10,463 bases of DNA from Gracilaria caudata (lineage: Eukaryota > Rhodophyta > Florideophyceae > Gracilariales > Gracilariaceae), in assembly GCA_030374735.1 (NCBI GenBank), contig JASCIV010000906.1, forward strand, positions 1 to 10,463, read 5' to 3'. Of the stretch, positions 1 through 6,967 are shown in pieces (position 1 is the first letter of the stretch; each line of letters opens with the position of its first letter). Under the pieces are notes generated by a model, which worked only from the letters and a program-made list of their open reading frames with translations, ran no database searches and was not told the DNA's origin. A program made the position numbers and the translations under genes.

Positions 1-75
1 CTTTTTAAGGAGAGAGAAGTACCTTTAGGTGCTGCTTGGTTGTGTTAGGAATTAGAACACAACTTCCACAATAAC

Positions 76-118
76 GAAGAAGAAGAAGAAGGCTGTTGTC
101 CAAAATAAAGAAGAAGAA
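76..118. repeat. GAA-rich microsatellite
   Basis: Five tandem GAA units run from 76 to 90, and a further short GAA run lies at 110-118. The plus strand is almost pure purine in both places. This is a simple sequence tract, and in-frame it would read as lysine or glutamate runs. I see no sign that it is translated, since a stop at 72-74 closes the frame that enters it. Confidence 0.7.
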
Positions 119-125
119 TCACCAT

Positions 126-305
126 ATGAGCACCATAAAGGTTGCAAAACTTGCTTCCCAGGCGGAAGCCACAGATCTGCGCAATCATCTTCACGAAGCT
201 GTAAGATGGGGATTAGCGGCAGAGGATGATATGTGCCAGAGCACACGGGCCGTGGCTCGTTTCTGGGCCAGGCTATCTTCCCACCGAGCTTTTGAGGCAA
301 ACTGA
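126..305 (+). CDS. Possible small ORF, 59 aa, unknown
   Basis: An ATG at 126 opens a 59-codon frame ending in TGA at 303-305. The predicted peptide is soluble and has no membrane segment or signal peptide. Its middle looks helical, with an alternating charged and alanine/leucine pattern around residues 8-30. I do not recognise a family. The start context has C at -3, which is poor for a eukaryotic start. A GTAAGA at 201-206 falls exactly between codons 25 and 26 and could instead be a 5' splice donor, so this may be a first exon rather than a complete gene. It could equally be chance, since frames this long are common in non-coding DNA. Confidence 0.2.
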   Translation: MSTIKVAKLASQAEATDLRNHLHEAVRWGLAAEDDMCQSTRAVARFWARLSSHRAFEAN

Positions 306-372
306 TCGGGGACATGGGCGCGGCGGGGAACCAAGACTTGGGTAGTTCTCTTCTCAAGCACTGGGAAAGGCG

Positions 373-408
373 TTGACTAGTCAAAGGTTGGCTCATAGCA
401 ATGAGCCA
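373..408. repeat. 12-bp palindrome next to an 8-bp stem-loop
   Basis: TTGACTAGTCAA at 373-384 is a perfect 12-bp palindrome. Five bases later, 389-396 (TGGCTCAT) pairs perfectly with 401-408 (ATGAGCCA) around a four-base loop, AGCA. The first could be a dimeric transcription-factor site and the second could fold in RNA. Neither lies in a recognised gene. Confidence 0.5.
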
Positions 409-673
409 TGATAAAGGCGGGTCAAGGGTTATTGGACGTCGATGATGATTTGACGATGTCTTCACGGCGTTGAACTTTAGACAAAGTATTGTGTAATTGT
501 TTGGAGAGTTTGATTCGGGTACGATGTTCAGGGATGCTCAGGAGATGCCCCCATTCCTGCTTCCTTCAAGGTAGCGTTGTACTCGAGTCATTGGCCTCTC
601 TAGACGTGAGGGATTGATTTAATCCGCATAAAGGTAGATAGCGAACTCTACCGCCGTACCGGACAGCGGAACA

Positions 674-688
674 AACCTCCTGGAGGTT
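674..688. repeat. 15-bp perfect palindrome (7+1+7)
   Basis: AACCTCC and GGAGGTT flank a single T, giving a perfect inverted repeat. An alternative pairing overlaps it: CCTGGA at 679-684 with TCCAGG at 688-693 around GGT. It lies about 550 bp upstream of the METTL start codon. A one-base spacer suits a protein-binding palindrome better than an RNA hairpin. Confidence 0.45.
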
Positions 689-1235
689 CCAGGCTGGAGC
701 TGAATAGCGTCGCCAGCAATGCAATAGTGTGCCGGAACGCGACGACGACAGCTCTATGACCCTTTCCTTGGTTTACAAGGGTAAGAGGGATAGCCCCGTC
801 GGCAGTGATCATAGGCAACGCGGAAAACCAATCCGTTTCCAGGGTGCAGAGTGTGTCAGCTGTTTGTTTGTTGTATTACGACGGCCTGGCAGAAATCGGT
901 TGGACACCGTCAAGCTCGAAAGTGCCATTGTGAAAGCCGGATCGCCAGCGTTGTACACAGTATGAGAAGGAACGAATAGATACGTTCGAGCACTGAAGGC
1001 GAACCTTTTGGATCTTCGTTCCGAAAAGAAAGAGAATTGAACCCACGCCAATTCTGGTTATTCGGGGTGTGTTGCGCTGCAGATACTCTCTTCCTGCTGG
1101 TCTCCTTAACGGCGTTCATTTCAGATTTGGAGGGCTCAAACCTTTCTCTCTCGCATCAAGACTGAGGTCACAAGAGACAACTCTGCCGAAGAGCCTCCTT
1201 TTGGTTCGAAAATCACATCCTGTTCGGCGAACAGA

Positions 1236-2234
1236 ATGAACTGCCCTGACAAACAGCAGGGACGTCCGCGTTCCGTCCCTACGCCCAATCCCACACTGAC
1301 TGTAACAAAGCCACAAATGCAACCGTCAGTTCACTACGGAGAAGCCCGCGGCGCTCGGAAGCGAGCAAGAGCACAGCAGACGCAGGCGCGACACAAGGCA
1401 AACGCGGATCGAGCGGCAGAGCTGGCAAAACCACCCACTTCTGCCGCACAAGCCGCTGAGCGATGGGATGCTTTCTACGAGACGAAACCCACGCTTTTCA
1501 AGGACCGTCACATTCTGCGAGCCGCATTCCCCGAACTGGTCGGTCCTCACGCCGCTGCGAATCCTTCCGCACATGTCCCGCCTCTCCTTCCAGTCCCGCG
1601 CGGATCGATTGTGTATGATATGCCGAGTTCGCAGTGCGATCAAGTACTGGTTGAAGTTGGCTGTGGTGGTGGTAATGCTGTTTATCCGTTGCTTCGTGCC
1701 AATTCGCGCTTGTATGCGTTCGCATTCGACTTTAGCGCGCGAGCGGTTGAGCTGACGAAGAGCAGTGCTGAGTATCGAGAAGATCGAATCACAGCCTTTC
1801 AGGGCGATCTCACGATTCCAGAGAGTTACGTGGACATGATCTTGAAGTGTTTTCCCGATGGGGTCCACTTCGTGACAGCGTTTTGGACTTTGTCGGCTCT
1901 GAGCCCGTCACAGCACAGCATTGCGGCGAAGGGACTGGCAGCGTTGCTCGCAAGTGGGGGACAATTGTTTGTCCGGGATTACGCGACAGGAGATATGAGG
2001 GAAAAACGTTTTGCAGAGCGCGAGCAGCGAGTGCACGACGATTCCAGCAAATTGTTCTTGCGTGGGGACGGAACGTACGCGTACTTTTTCAGTAAGGAGG
2101 AGTTGAGAGATTTGTTTGAAACCTCAGGGTTGACGTGCATCTCGTGCGAATATGAAGATCGGCATGTTAACAATCGCAAGACACAGTCTACGATGCGAAG
2201 AAGATGGGTGCAAGCAAAGTTTAGAAAAGGATAA
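1236..2234 (+). CDS. tRNA N3-methylcytidine methyltransferase, METTL2/6/8 family
   Basis: This 332-aa class I SAM-dependent methyltransferase belongs to the METTL2/6/8 (yeast Trm140) family, which makes 3-methylcytidine at position 32 of tRNA anticodon loops. Family signatures appear in order: WDAFYETKPTLFKDRH (77-92) followed by AAFPEL, then the SAM-binding motif I VEVGCGGGNAVYPLL (139-153). An acidic FDFS loop (165-168) follows. FVTAFWTLSAL (212-222), FVRDYATGDM (245-254) and FLRGDGTYAYFF (274-285) come next, and the protein ends with VNNRK (311-315) and WVQAKFRK (324-331). Residues 1-70 are basic, low-complexity and unconserved, as is usual for the family. The length falls between human METTL6 and METTL2. 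The ATG at 1236 is the first in frame after a stop at 1107-1109 and has G at -3. The frame stays open without an ATG from 1110 and a splice-acceptor-like sequence ends at 1124, so an upstream exon is possible. The family call is firm. Which tRNAs it modifies, and whether it acts in cytosol or an organelle, cannot be told. Confidence 0.93.
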   Translation: MNCPDKQQGRPRSVPTPNPTLTVTKPQMQPSVHYGEARGARKRARAQQTQARHKANADRAAELAKPPTSAAQAAERWDAFYETKPTLFKDRHILRAAFPELVGPHAAANPSAHVPPLLPVPRGSIVYDMPSSQCDQVLVEVGCGGGNAVYPLLRANSRLYAFAFDFSARAVELTKSSAEYREDRITAFQGDLTIPESYVDMILKCFPDGVHFVTAFWTLSALSPSQHSIAAKGLAALLASGGQLFVRDYATGDMREKRFAEREQRVHDDSSKLFLRGDGTYAYFFSKEELRDLFETSGLTCISCEYEDRHVNNRKTQSTMRRRWVQAKFRKG

Positions 2235-2607
2235 TCAACGAGCACAGAGTTCGCAGTGCTTCGTTCTCTGAGCGCCGCGTCGTAGTCGATTATATGAAAG
2301 AGACAACGGTGGAACACCGTTTGTAGAATACAACTGTTTGATTATCAGTACGTAAAAGAACTGTTACACCGTGTGATACCCATGTCTTTGAAGACGTTAT
2401 CGAACAAGTTAAAAAGCTCTCATCAGACCTTTTTGTTGTGGTGGAGTACGGCTTCTTTGCAGTCACAACGAAGTCAACCCCACGAGAGAAGGCTTGTTCG
2501 AGAGATCGCTCGAGCTAAAACAACAGAACGTCCCGTCATCAGGCGATCTTCCCGTAAGTTTCATCATAAGCGGTTTGTCACATTATCATAGTAATAAGTT
2601 GGAAAGG
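2235..2607. other. Convergent intergenic region between METTL and glycerate kinase genes
   Basis: These 373 bp separate two stop codons facing each other, so they should hold both 3' untranslated regions and polyadenylation signals. Apart from the stem-loop at 2305-2321 I see no gene. The short frames here carry no recognisable domain. Confidence 0.7.
2305..2321. repeat. Stem-loop after the METTL stop
   Basis: AACGGTG (2305-2311) pairs perfectly with CACCGTT (2315-2321) around a GAA loop. It begins about 70 nt past the METTL stop and would lie in that gene's 3' untranslated region, or at the far end of the kinase transcript. The seven-base stem has four G:C pairs. A role in 3'-end formation or stability is only a possibility. 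Confidence 0.4.
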
Positions 2608-3837
2608 TTAGCAATCAATCTTACGATGCACGGGTCTCCGCATTTGATCGATTTCAATGTGGAGCTCGTGATTCGGGAACAACGGCTCCTCCCTATTGTA
2701 CAGGGCGGGAGTGTATTGCTTGTACGCCGGCATAAACCGACTGACAAAGTCAATCACCTGCTCATCACTTAATCCCGGACGGCCTGCAGCACGAGTTCCA
2801 CGTTCTGCCTGAAGACGCCAGTCATACACCCAGTCCATGTTGCCGATCTCGATGATGAACATGCCGTCAAAGCGGGCGTACATGGTGACAAACTCGTGAA
2901 GGGCGTCATTCACCACGGAAAGGTCTGGGACAACGAGCTGATCAGCGGGGGCCGGTTCAAAGCCAAGACACCAGCCCTCAAACAGGACGACATCGGTTGT
3001 TTCTGAAATGTGCTTCCACTTGTCCTTGGGAGCGCGGTCACCGCGACCGCTGAAGGCGGTCTTGTCATACCTGGGGATGCTGACATCCTGTCCCCGGCGA
3101 AGAGCATCCAAAGTGTCGTTAAGGAGCTCTAGGTCGTGAGTTCCCGGCATGCCACGATACTGCATGAGTCTATTATCGGGGTGTTTGGCGGCGACTTGTC
3201 TTTGTTCGGCGTTGGTGAGGTAGAAGTCGTCCAGACTGGCAATCTGGACACTTCTCCCAGCGGCTTTCAGCAGAGACTCCATGAAGGTGGTCATGGTGGT
3301 CTTACCGCCTCCCTGAGGACAACAGAAGCCCAGAATGAACGGACGAGGCCGAGCTCCAGAGCTGGCGACGAACTCATTATGACGATCCAGTTCGCGCAAG
3401 ATCCAAAAGTACACCGGCAAGTAGTACTGATAGACTCGAACGTCGTTCGCCTGACGTCCGAGCGCCTGTTCCAATATTGCGCCGGTCTCCAACCAGTCGT
3501 CCAGACATGTTTGGCGGGCATCTGTGGAGCAGCCGTCTTCGACGGTGAGGTCGGAGATGGAAAGCGCGGCGGACTTGAAGACGGGACCGGAGGTGATGAG
3601 GTGTGCCAGTCGCTCTCTGCGGAGATCCGTACTCGATTGCGTGGAGACTGACTGAGTAGGCTTCTCGGCCACCATGACGGGGCCATTGTTCTGACATTGG
3701 GGCAACGCTCTGACGCGCAGCGGTGTGACGAAGGATGTAGGACGCATGGATGAGTTGGAGGCGAGGGTTCGGGACGGACGGAAAGCGGTGGAGGCGCCGC
3801 TTGCGCCGATGTTGGGAAGAGAGATGAAGGCGTTCAT
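2608..3837 (-). CDS. GLYK: D-glycerate 3-kinase, probably plastid-targeted
   Basis: The 409-aa product matches plant-type D-glycerate 3-kinase, which phosphorylates D-glycerate to 3-phosphoglycerate with ATP, the last step of photorespiration in the chloroplast. The P-loop GFCCPQGGGKTT is at 170-181. After it come SLDDFYLT (201-208), RGMPGTHD (228-235), PRYDKT (255-260), LFEGWCLGF (285-293), the DWVYDWRLQAE region (335-345) and MPAYKQYTP (369-377). All are family landmarks. I chose the ATG at 3835-3837 (A at -3) because residues 1-60 then look like a transit peptide: rich in Ser, Ala, Arg and Thr, nearly free of acidic residues, with Phe at position 4. The frame runs 93 codons further upstream with two earlier ATGs, but that sequence is compositionally random and would bury the presequence. 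The gene is intronless. It converges on the METTL gene and diverges from DUS3. Fungi have relatives (Tda10 type), but the presequence favours the photorespiratory enzyme. Confidence 0.93.
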   Translation of the reverse strand: MNAFISLPNIGASGASTAFRPSRTLASNSSMRPTSFVTPLRVRALPQCQNNGPVMVAEKPTQSVSTQSSTDLRRERLAHLITSGPVFKSAALSISDLTVEDGCSTDARQTCLDDWLETGAILEQALGRQANDVRVYQYYLPVYFWILRELDRHNEFVASSGARPRPFILGFCCPQGGGKTTMTTFMESLLKAAGRSVQIASLDDFYLTNAEQRQVAAKHPDNRLMQYRGMPGTHDLELLNDTLDALRRGQDVSIPRYDKTAFSGRGDRAPKDKWKHISETTDVVLFEGWCLGFEPAPADQLVVPDLSVVNDALHEFVTMYARFDGMFIIEIGNMDWVYDWRLQAERGTRAAGRPGLSDEQVIDFVSRFMPAYKQYTPALYNREEPLFPNHELHIEIDQMRRPVHRKIDC

Positions 3838-4128
3838 TGTTGAGTTGGGTGTGCGGGAAACACGAAAAATGGAGGGAGTTGGTGGCGAAGAGGAGGAACG
3901 ATAAGAGGGTGATGTACGCGACGAGTTTGCCCGGACGCAGCGGTGCGCAGTCGGAGACTCGAGGGAATTACGGCGACAGGCTGCTGAAGATGACAAGGCG
4001 CCGGAGTGTGTGGGGAAGCGGCACGACCAACGGTTATGTGCAGCATCCGAATGAGCGGGGGGATGCATGCCGTGACGTAAGCCGAAATATGGTGATCCAC
4101 TTGGGGGTGGAAACATGCCGCGGAGCGG

Positions 4129-4144
4129 CGGCGGTCACGACGTG
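4129..4144. promoter_or_regulatory. Repeated 16-bp element, copy 1
   Basis: CGGCGGTCACGACGTG recurs at 4363-4378 with one mismatch (G for C at position 8). This copy overlaps a 13-bp palindrome, GTCACG-A-CGTGAC, at 4134-4146. The TGACG/ACGTG cores resemble sites bound by bZIP factors in plants. Binding is an inference. Confidence 0.35.
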
Positions 4145-4362
4145 ACGATGAGCGCATCGGCGACGTGGCAGCCACACATGCCTTACCTTCCGCCGCCATG
4201 TGCCAAACTCGTGTGCGGCCGTGGCGTTGCGCGCACAGCTGAATGGCGCTTTGTCTATCTGGCGCGCAGATTTTTGGCAAGGATGAATTGATGTGCTGTA
4301 AGGCTTACGCGGACTCGACGGTGCGGAAAGCGGTTGTCCGCAGCGTGCGGCAGTGCGCGCGA

Positions 4363-4378
4363 CGGCGGTGACGACGTG
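4363..4378. promoter_or_regulatory. Repeated 16-bp element, copy 2
   Basis: CGGCGGTGACGACGTG matches the copy at 4129-4144 at 15 of 16 positions, in the same orientation and 234 bp away. It sits in the GC-rich half of the GLYK/DUS3 divergent region. Some of the similarity could reflect the GC-rich composition. Confidence 0.35.
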
Positions 4379-4620
4379 TTGGTGGCTGTGCGCCACCCGC
4401 CGCTTGCGACTGCAGGCAGATTCGGTCACGTTTCTCACCAGGTGCGCTCTCTCTGGGCAGACACTTGGCTGCGGGTACACGACCAGTTCTGCTGTGGTCG
4501 CACGGAAAGTATAAACGGTTCCCCTTCGAGCAAATAACGCTAGAATGACGACGTCCGAGTCTAACGTTCCGACTGCAGTTACAGGGGATTGCTTTATCTT
4601 TTTTTAAACAGAAAAGAGTA

Positions 4621-4635
4621 ACCAAGGCCCTTGGT
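4621..4635. repeat. 15-bp perfect palindrome (7+1+7) upstream of DUS3
   Basis: ACCAAGG and CCTTGGT flank a single C. It lies about 290 bp upstream of the DUS3 start codon at the start of the AT-rich promoter half. The one-base spacer suits a protein-binding site. A second inverted repeat follows at 4666-4690: ACAAAGT and ACTTTGT with an 11-base spacer. Confidence 0.5.
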
Positions 4636-4663
4636 CCAAGCGTAATAGGATAGCACTCTACAC

Positions 4664-4749
4664 GTACAAAGTCTGTACTACAAACTTTGTTACGGACAGG
4701 GGATTTACGGGGTTTTTGAGGTGTACTTGTACAATCGTACCTTTCGTAC
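4664..4749. promoter_or_regulatory. Cluster of six GTAC sites upstream of DUS3
   Basis: GTAC occurs at 4664, 4675, 4723, 4729, 4737 and 4746. Chance predicts roughly one in 256 positions, so six in 86 bp is notable even in AT-rich DNA. GTAC is the core bound by SBP-domain factors in green algae and plants. Whether this organism has such a factor is unknown, and the sites may have another cause. Confidence 0.3.
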
Positions 4750-4920
4750 TTCAAGTTCAAATTCAAAACTACATCAAATAATAGAATTTTTTTGAACCTT
4801 TTTTTTCCACTCATTGACTTTCACCGGCGCCGGAGAGCTCGGGGAACGGGTGCAACTGAGGCAAACTTTGAGCACAACAAAACCAAGTCCGCCGGAATCC
4901 AATTCTCCGGGTCGGAAGTC

Positions 4921-6603
4921 ATGGGCTCTATCTTCTCGACAGCACCTCCACCCACTGTCCCGGACCATGCACCACCGCCGCCACGCGCCTCGCGAAAACG
5001 CACCGTCGGTCCACAGCCAGAGCTCAAGTCCAACAAGCGCCCACGATCCACCAATCACCCACTGAGCGCACACGCGCACTCACTCCCAGATGCAGCGCCC
5101 AAGCCACAGCGCAATGCAGCCGCGCTAGACGATCGCGAGGAAGACATACGCTCACTGCTGACCTTAGATGCTCCCGTCAAACCGCAGTATCTTCTGCGAA
5201 CGCGCAAGAATCAGAATGGAGCGCTTGAGTTGGACACGCGAGGTGTCGCTCTTTACTCCCCGGCTTTCTTTGATGAGATTTCGCATTCCGCCCGCGTTTC
5301 GCCGCCTGAGCACGCGAAGCTATCCGCGCGTCTTGAGATGCGTCATGACCAAAAGAACTTCCTCGACTTTGAGCTACGAAAACAGCTGCGAAAGCATCGC
5401 GTTGAGCTGCCGCTCAGCAAGAAGATCTTGCCTGTATGGAACGAGCAGAGCTTCCACAGTGGCGCACTTGAGGGCGTTGCCGGTCTCACGCGCACCAAGA
5501 AGATTGACATGCGACAAAAATTATATCTTGCGCCGCTCACCACTGTAGGAAATCTTCCGTACCGTCGCTTGTGTAAGAGGCTTGGCGCCGACGTTACCTG
5601 TGGAGAAATGGCACTGGCAGGAAACTTGTTGAAGGGTCAGAGTAGCGAATGGGCTCTGCTGAGACGCCACAGTAGTGAAGACTTGTTTGGGGTGCAAATC
5701 GCTGGCTCCAATGTTGAAACCGTCACTCGTGCGGCTGAACTTATCGCCGACAACTGTGAGATCGATTTTGTGGAGCTCAACGCGGGGTGTCCGATTGACA
5801 TTGTTTTCAACAGGGGCGGTGGCTGCAGTCTGATGCAGAGACGGACCAAGTTCAAGAGAATGGTGTGGAGTATCTCTCGCGTTGTGGACATTCCAGTCGG
5901 TGTGAAAGTGCGTATGGGAGTTTCGCTACGCGCTAGAAATGCGCATGAACTCATTCCGGATCTGGCTGCTGTCGGTGCAAGTTGGATCACTGTTCATGGC
6001 CGCACAAGAAAACAACGCTATTCTAAACTTGCTGACTGGCAGTATATAAAGGACGAATGTGCTCCAGCTGCGCGCCGGTCTGGAATCCCGCTTTTGGGCA
6101 ACGGCGATGTTTATAATTGGCGAGATGTAGCTCCTTATTTCGAGGGGGGAGCTTACGAAGGATGTGGTGTAGAAAGCGTTATGATTGCCCGTGGAGCCCT
6201 TATCAAGCCATGGCTATTCACGGAGATCAAGGAAAGACGTGATTGGGACATACGCAGCTCGGAAAGACTAGAGCTTTATCGTGAGTTTGCTCGATATGGT
6301 CTAGACCACTGGGGTGCGGATGAACGCGGCGTAGAGAAGACTCGGCGATTCTTGTTAGAGTGGTTGTCATTCTTGTATCGCTATGTTCCTATAGGGATCG
6401 TCGAGGGTGGTGCAGACACAGTGGTGACAATGTCTCACAGAGCGCCGTTTTTCCGTGGGCGCGATGAGCTTGAGACTTTGCTGGGTTCCCCTCAGAGCCA
6501 GGATTGGGTACGAATAACAGAGATGCTGCTTGGAAAGACACCAGAAGGGTTCAAGTTCGTGCCTCGACACAAGAGCAACGCCTGGGAAGCTTCGGGTACG
6601 TGA
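4921..6603 (+). CDS. DUS3: tRNA-dihydrouridine synthase 3 (47), no zinc fingers
   Basis: This 560-aa FMN enzyme reduces uridine to dihydrouridine, at position 47 of tRNA for the Dus3 family. Family blocks are nearly unbroken: LYLAPLTTVGNLPYRR (201-216), CKRLGADVTCGEM (218-230), EDLFGVQIAG (253-262) and ELNAGCPID (285-293), where Cys290 is the expected catalytic cysteine. HGRTRKQRYSKLADW (359-373), GNGDV (393-397), MIARGALIKPWLFTEIKE (421-438) and VEKTRRFLLEWLSFLYRYVP (471-490) follow, then the HK.NA end motif. The ATG at 4921 has G at -3 and G at +4. The frame is open upstream to a stop at 4717-4719 but contains no earlier ATG. Residues 1-70 are Pro- and basic-rich (RKR, NKRPR) and could direct nuclear import. 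The CCCH zinc fingers that precede the catalytic domain in yeast and human Dus3 are absent: there is no cysteine before residue 218. The gene is intronless. The Dus3 assignment is secure. Confidence 0.95.
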   Translation: MGSIFSTAPPPTVPDHAPPPPRASRKRTVGPQPELKSNKRPRSTNHPLSAHAHSLPDAAPKPQRNAAALDDREEDIRSLLTLDAPVKPQYLLRTRKNQNGALELDTRGVALYSPAFFDEISHSARVSPPEHAKLSARLEMRHDQKNFLDFELRKQLRKHRVELPLSKKILPVWNEQSFHSGALEGVAGLTRTKKIDMRQKLYLAPLTTVGNLPYRRLCKRLGADVTCGEMALAGNLLKGQSSEWALLRRHSSEDLFGVQIAGSNVETVTRAAELIADNCEIDFVELNAGCPIDIVFNRGGGCSLMQRRTKFKRMVWSISRVVDIPVGVKVRMGVSLRARNAHELIPDLAAVGASWITVHGRTRKQRYSKLADWQYIKDECAPAARRSGIPLLGNGDVYNWRDVAPYFEGGAYEGCGVESVMIARGALIKPWLFTEIKERRDWDIRSSERLELYREFARYGLDHWGADERGVEKTRRFLLEWLSFLYRYVPIGIVEGGADTVVTMSHRAPFFRGRDELETLLGSPQSQDWVRITEMLLGKTPEGFKFVPRHKSNAWEASGT

Positions 6604-6967
6604 AGAAGAAACAAGACCAATGTAGTACCGATCCTAAAACGCTGTTGCTTGTAGTTGGAAACACGGCCGCTCTCTTTGGGCTTACGAAATCCTTCGCGCG
6701 GGTGTTGAAAAAGGAAGCAGGTCTCTTGGAGTTCCTCGTCTTAACCTTGGATGCATAGGACGTAAGTGATCACCGAACCAAACACAAGCCAACAACAATC
6801 GTATGTAAAGCGTCACCAACGCAGAGCATGCTATAAAATATGTAATCTGCGGGAGTTCCATAATACATTGCAGGTCACATGGGCAAAGCGCTGGTGTGAA
6901 CAGACTCGAGGAAAAGGAACATCATATTGCACAAGCTGCGAAAAGGCTAGGTAGCAAGAATGGGTCC

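Larger units (their letters stand above)
1..1235. other. Non-coding stretch upstream of the METTL gene
   Basis: I recognise no conserved protein in this 1.2-kb stretch on either strand. Open frames here are short or lack an ATG. A 137-codon minus-strand frame at 52-465 opens only with GTG and matches no family I know. The region holds a GAA-rich tract near its left end, a weak small ORF, a 12-bp palindrome followed by an 8-bp hairpin, a 15-bp palindrome, and a possible 3' splice site at about 1101-1124. It probably contains the 5' untranslated region and promoter of the METTL gene, and perhaps the far end of a neighbour outside the window. Confidence 0.6.
3838..4920. promoter_or_regulatory. 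Divergent promoter region between GLYK and DUS3
   Basis: This 1.08-kb gap lies between two start codons facing away from each other, so it should carry both promoters. It has two distinct parts. About 3840-4500 is GC-rich with many CpGs and holds two copies of a 16-bp element. About 4590-4810 is AT-rich, with long T runs, a 15-bp palindrome and a cluster of GTAC sites. Long frames on both strands here start with GTG or TTG and match nothing known. A polypyrimidine tract ending in AAACAG at 4606-4611, with CTAAC at 4561-4565, resembles a 3' splice site. It could only belong to an untranslated leader, because the DUS3 frame has a stop at 4717-4719. Confidence 0.6.

Noticed and set aside
52..465. 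137-codon minus-strand frame at the left end
   Set aside because: It opens with GTG, and its C-terminal phenylalanine run is the antisense of a GAA microsatellite. No conserved residues are evident.
504..516. GAGAGTTTGAT, similar to the 5' end of bacterial-type 16S rRNA
   Set aside because: The match stops after about 11 bases and no other conserved rRNA segment follows.
1326..1868. 180-codon minus-strand frame inside the METTL gene
   Set aside because: It is antisense to conserved methyltransferase motifs and has no recognisable domain.
3136..3651. 171-codon plus-strand frame inside the glycerate kinase gene
   Set aside because: It is antisense to a clearly conserved kinase, resembles no family, and is the expected shadow of GC-biased codons.
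4561..4611. CTAAC plus polypyrimidine tract ending in AAACAG, like a 3' splice site
   Set aside because: The DUS3 frame has a stop at 4717-4719, so it cannot add coding sequence. A leader intron remains possible but no donor stands out.
4305..4814. 169-codon minus-strand frame in the divergent promoter region
   Set aside because: It opens with GTG, is compositionally erratic and matches nothing. It fits a chance frame in GC-rich DNA.
6831..6840. TATA-like CTATAAAATA
   Set aside because: It lies about 1.1 kb from the next start codon and well past DUS3, and a single AT-rich match is weak evidence for a promoter.
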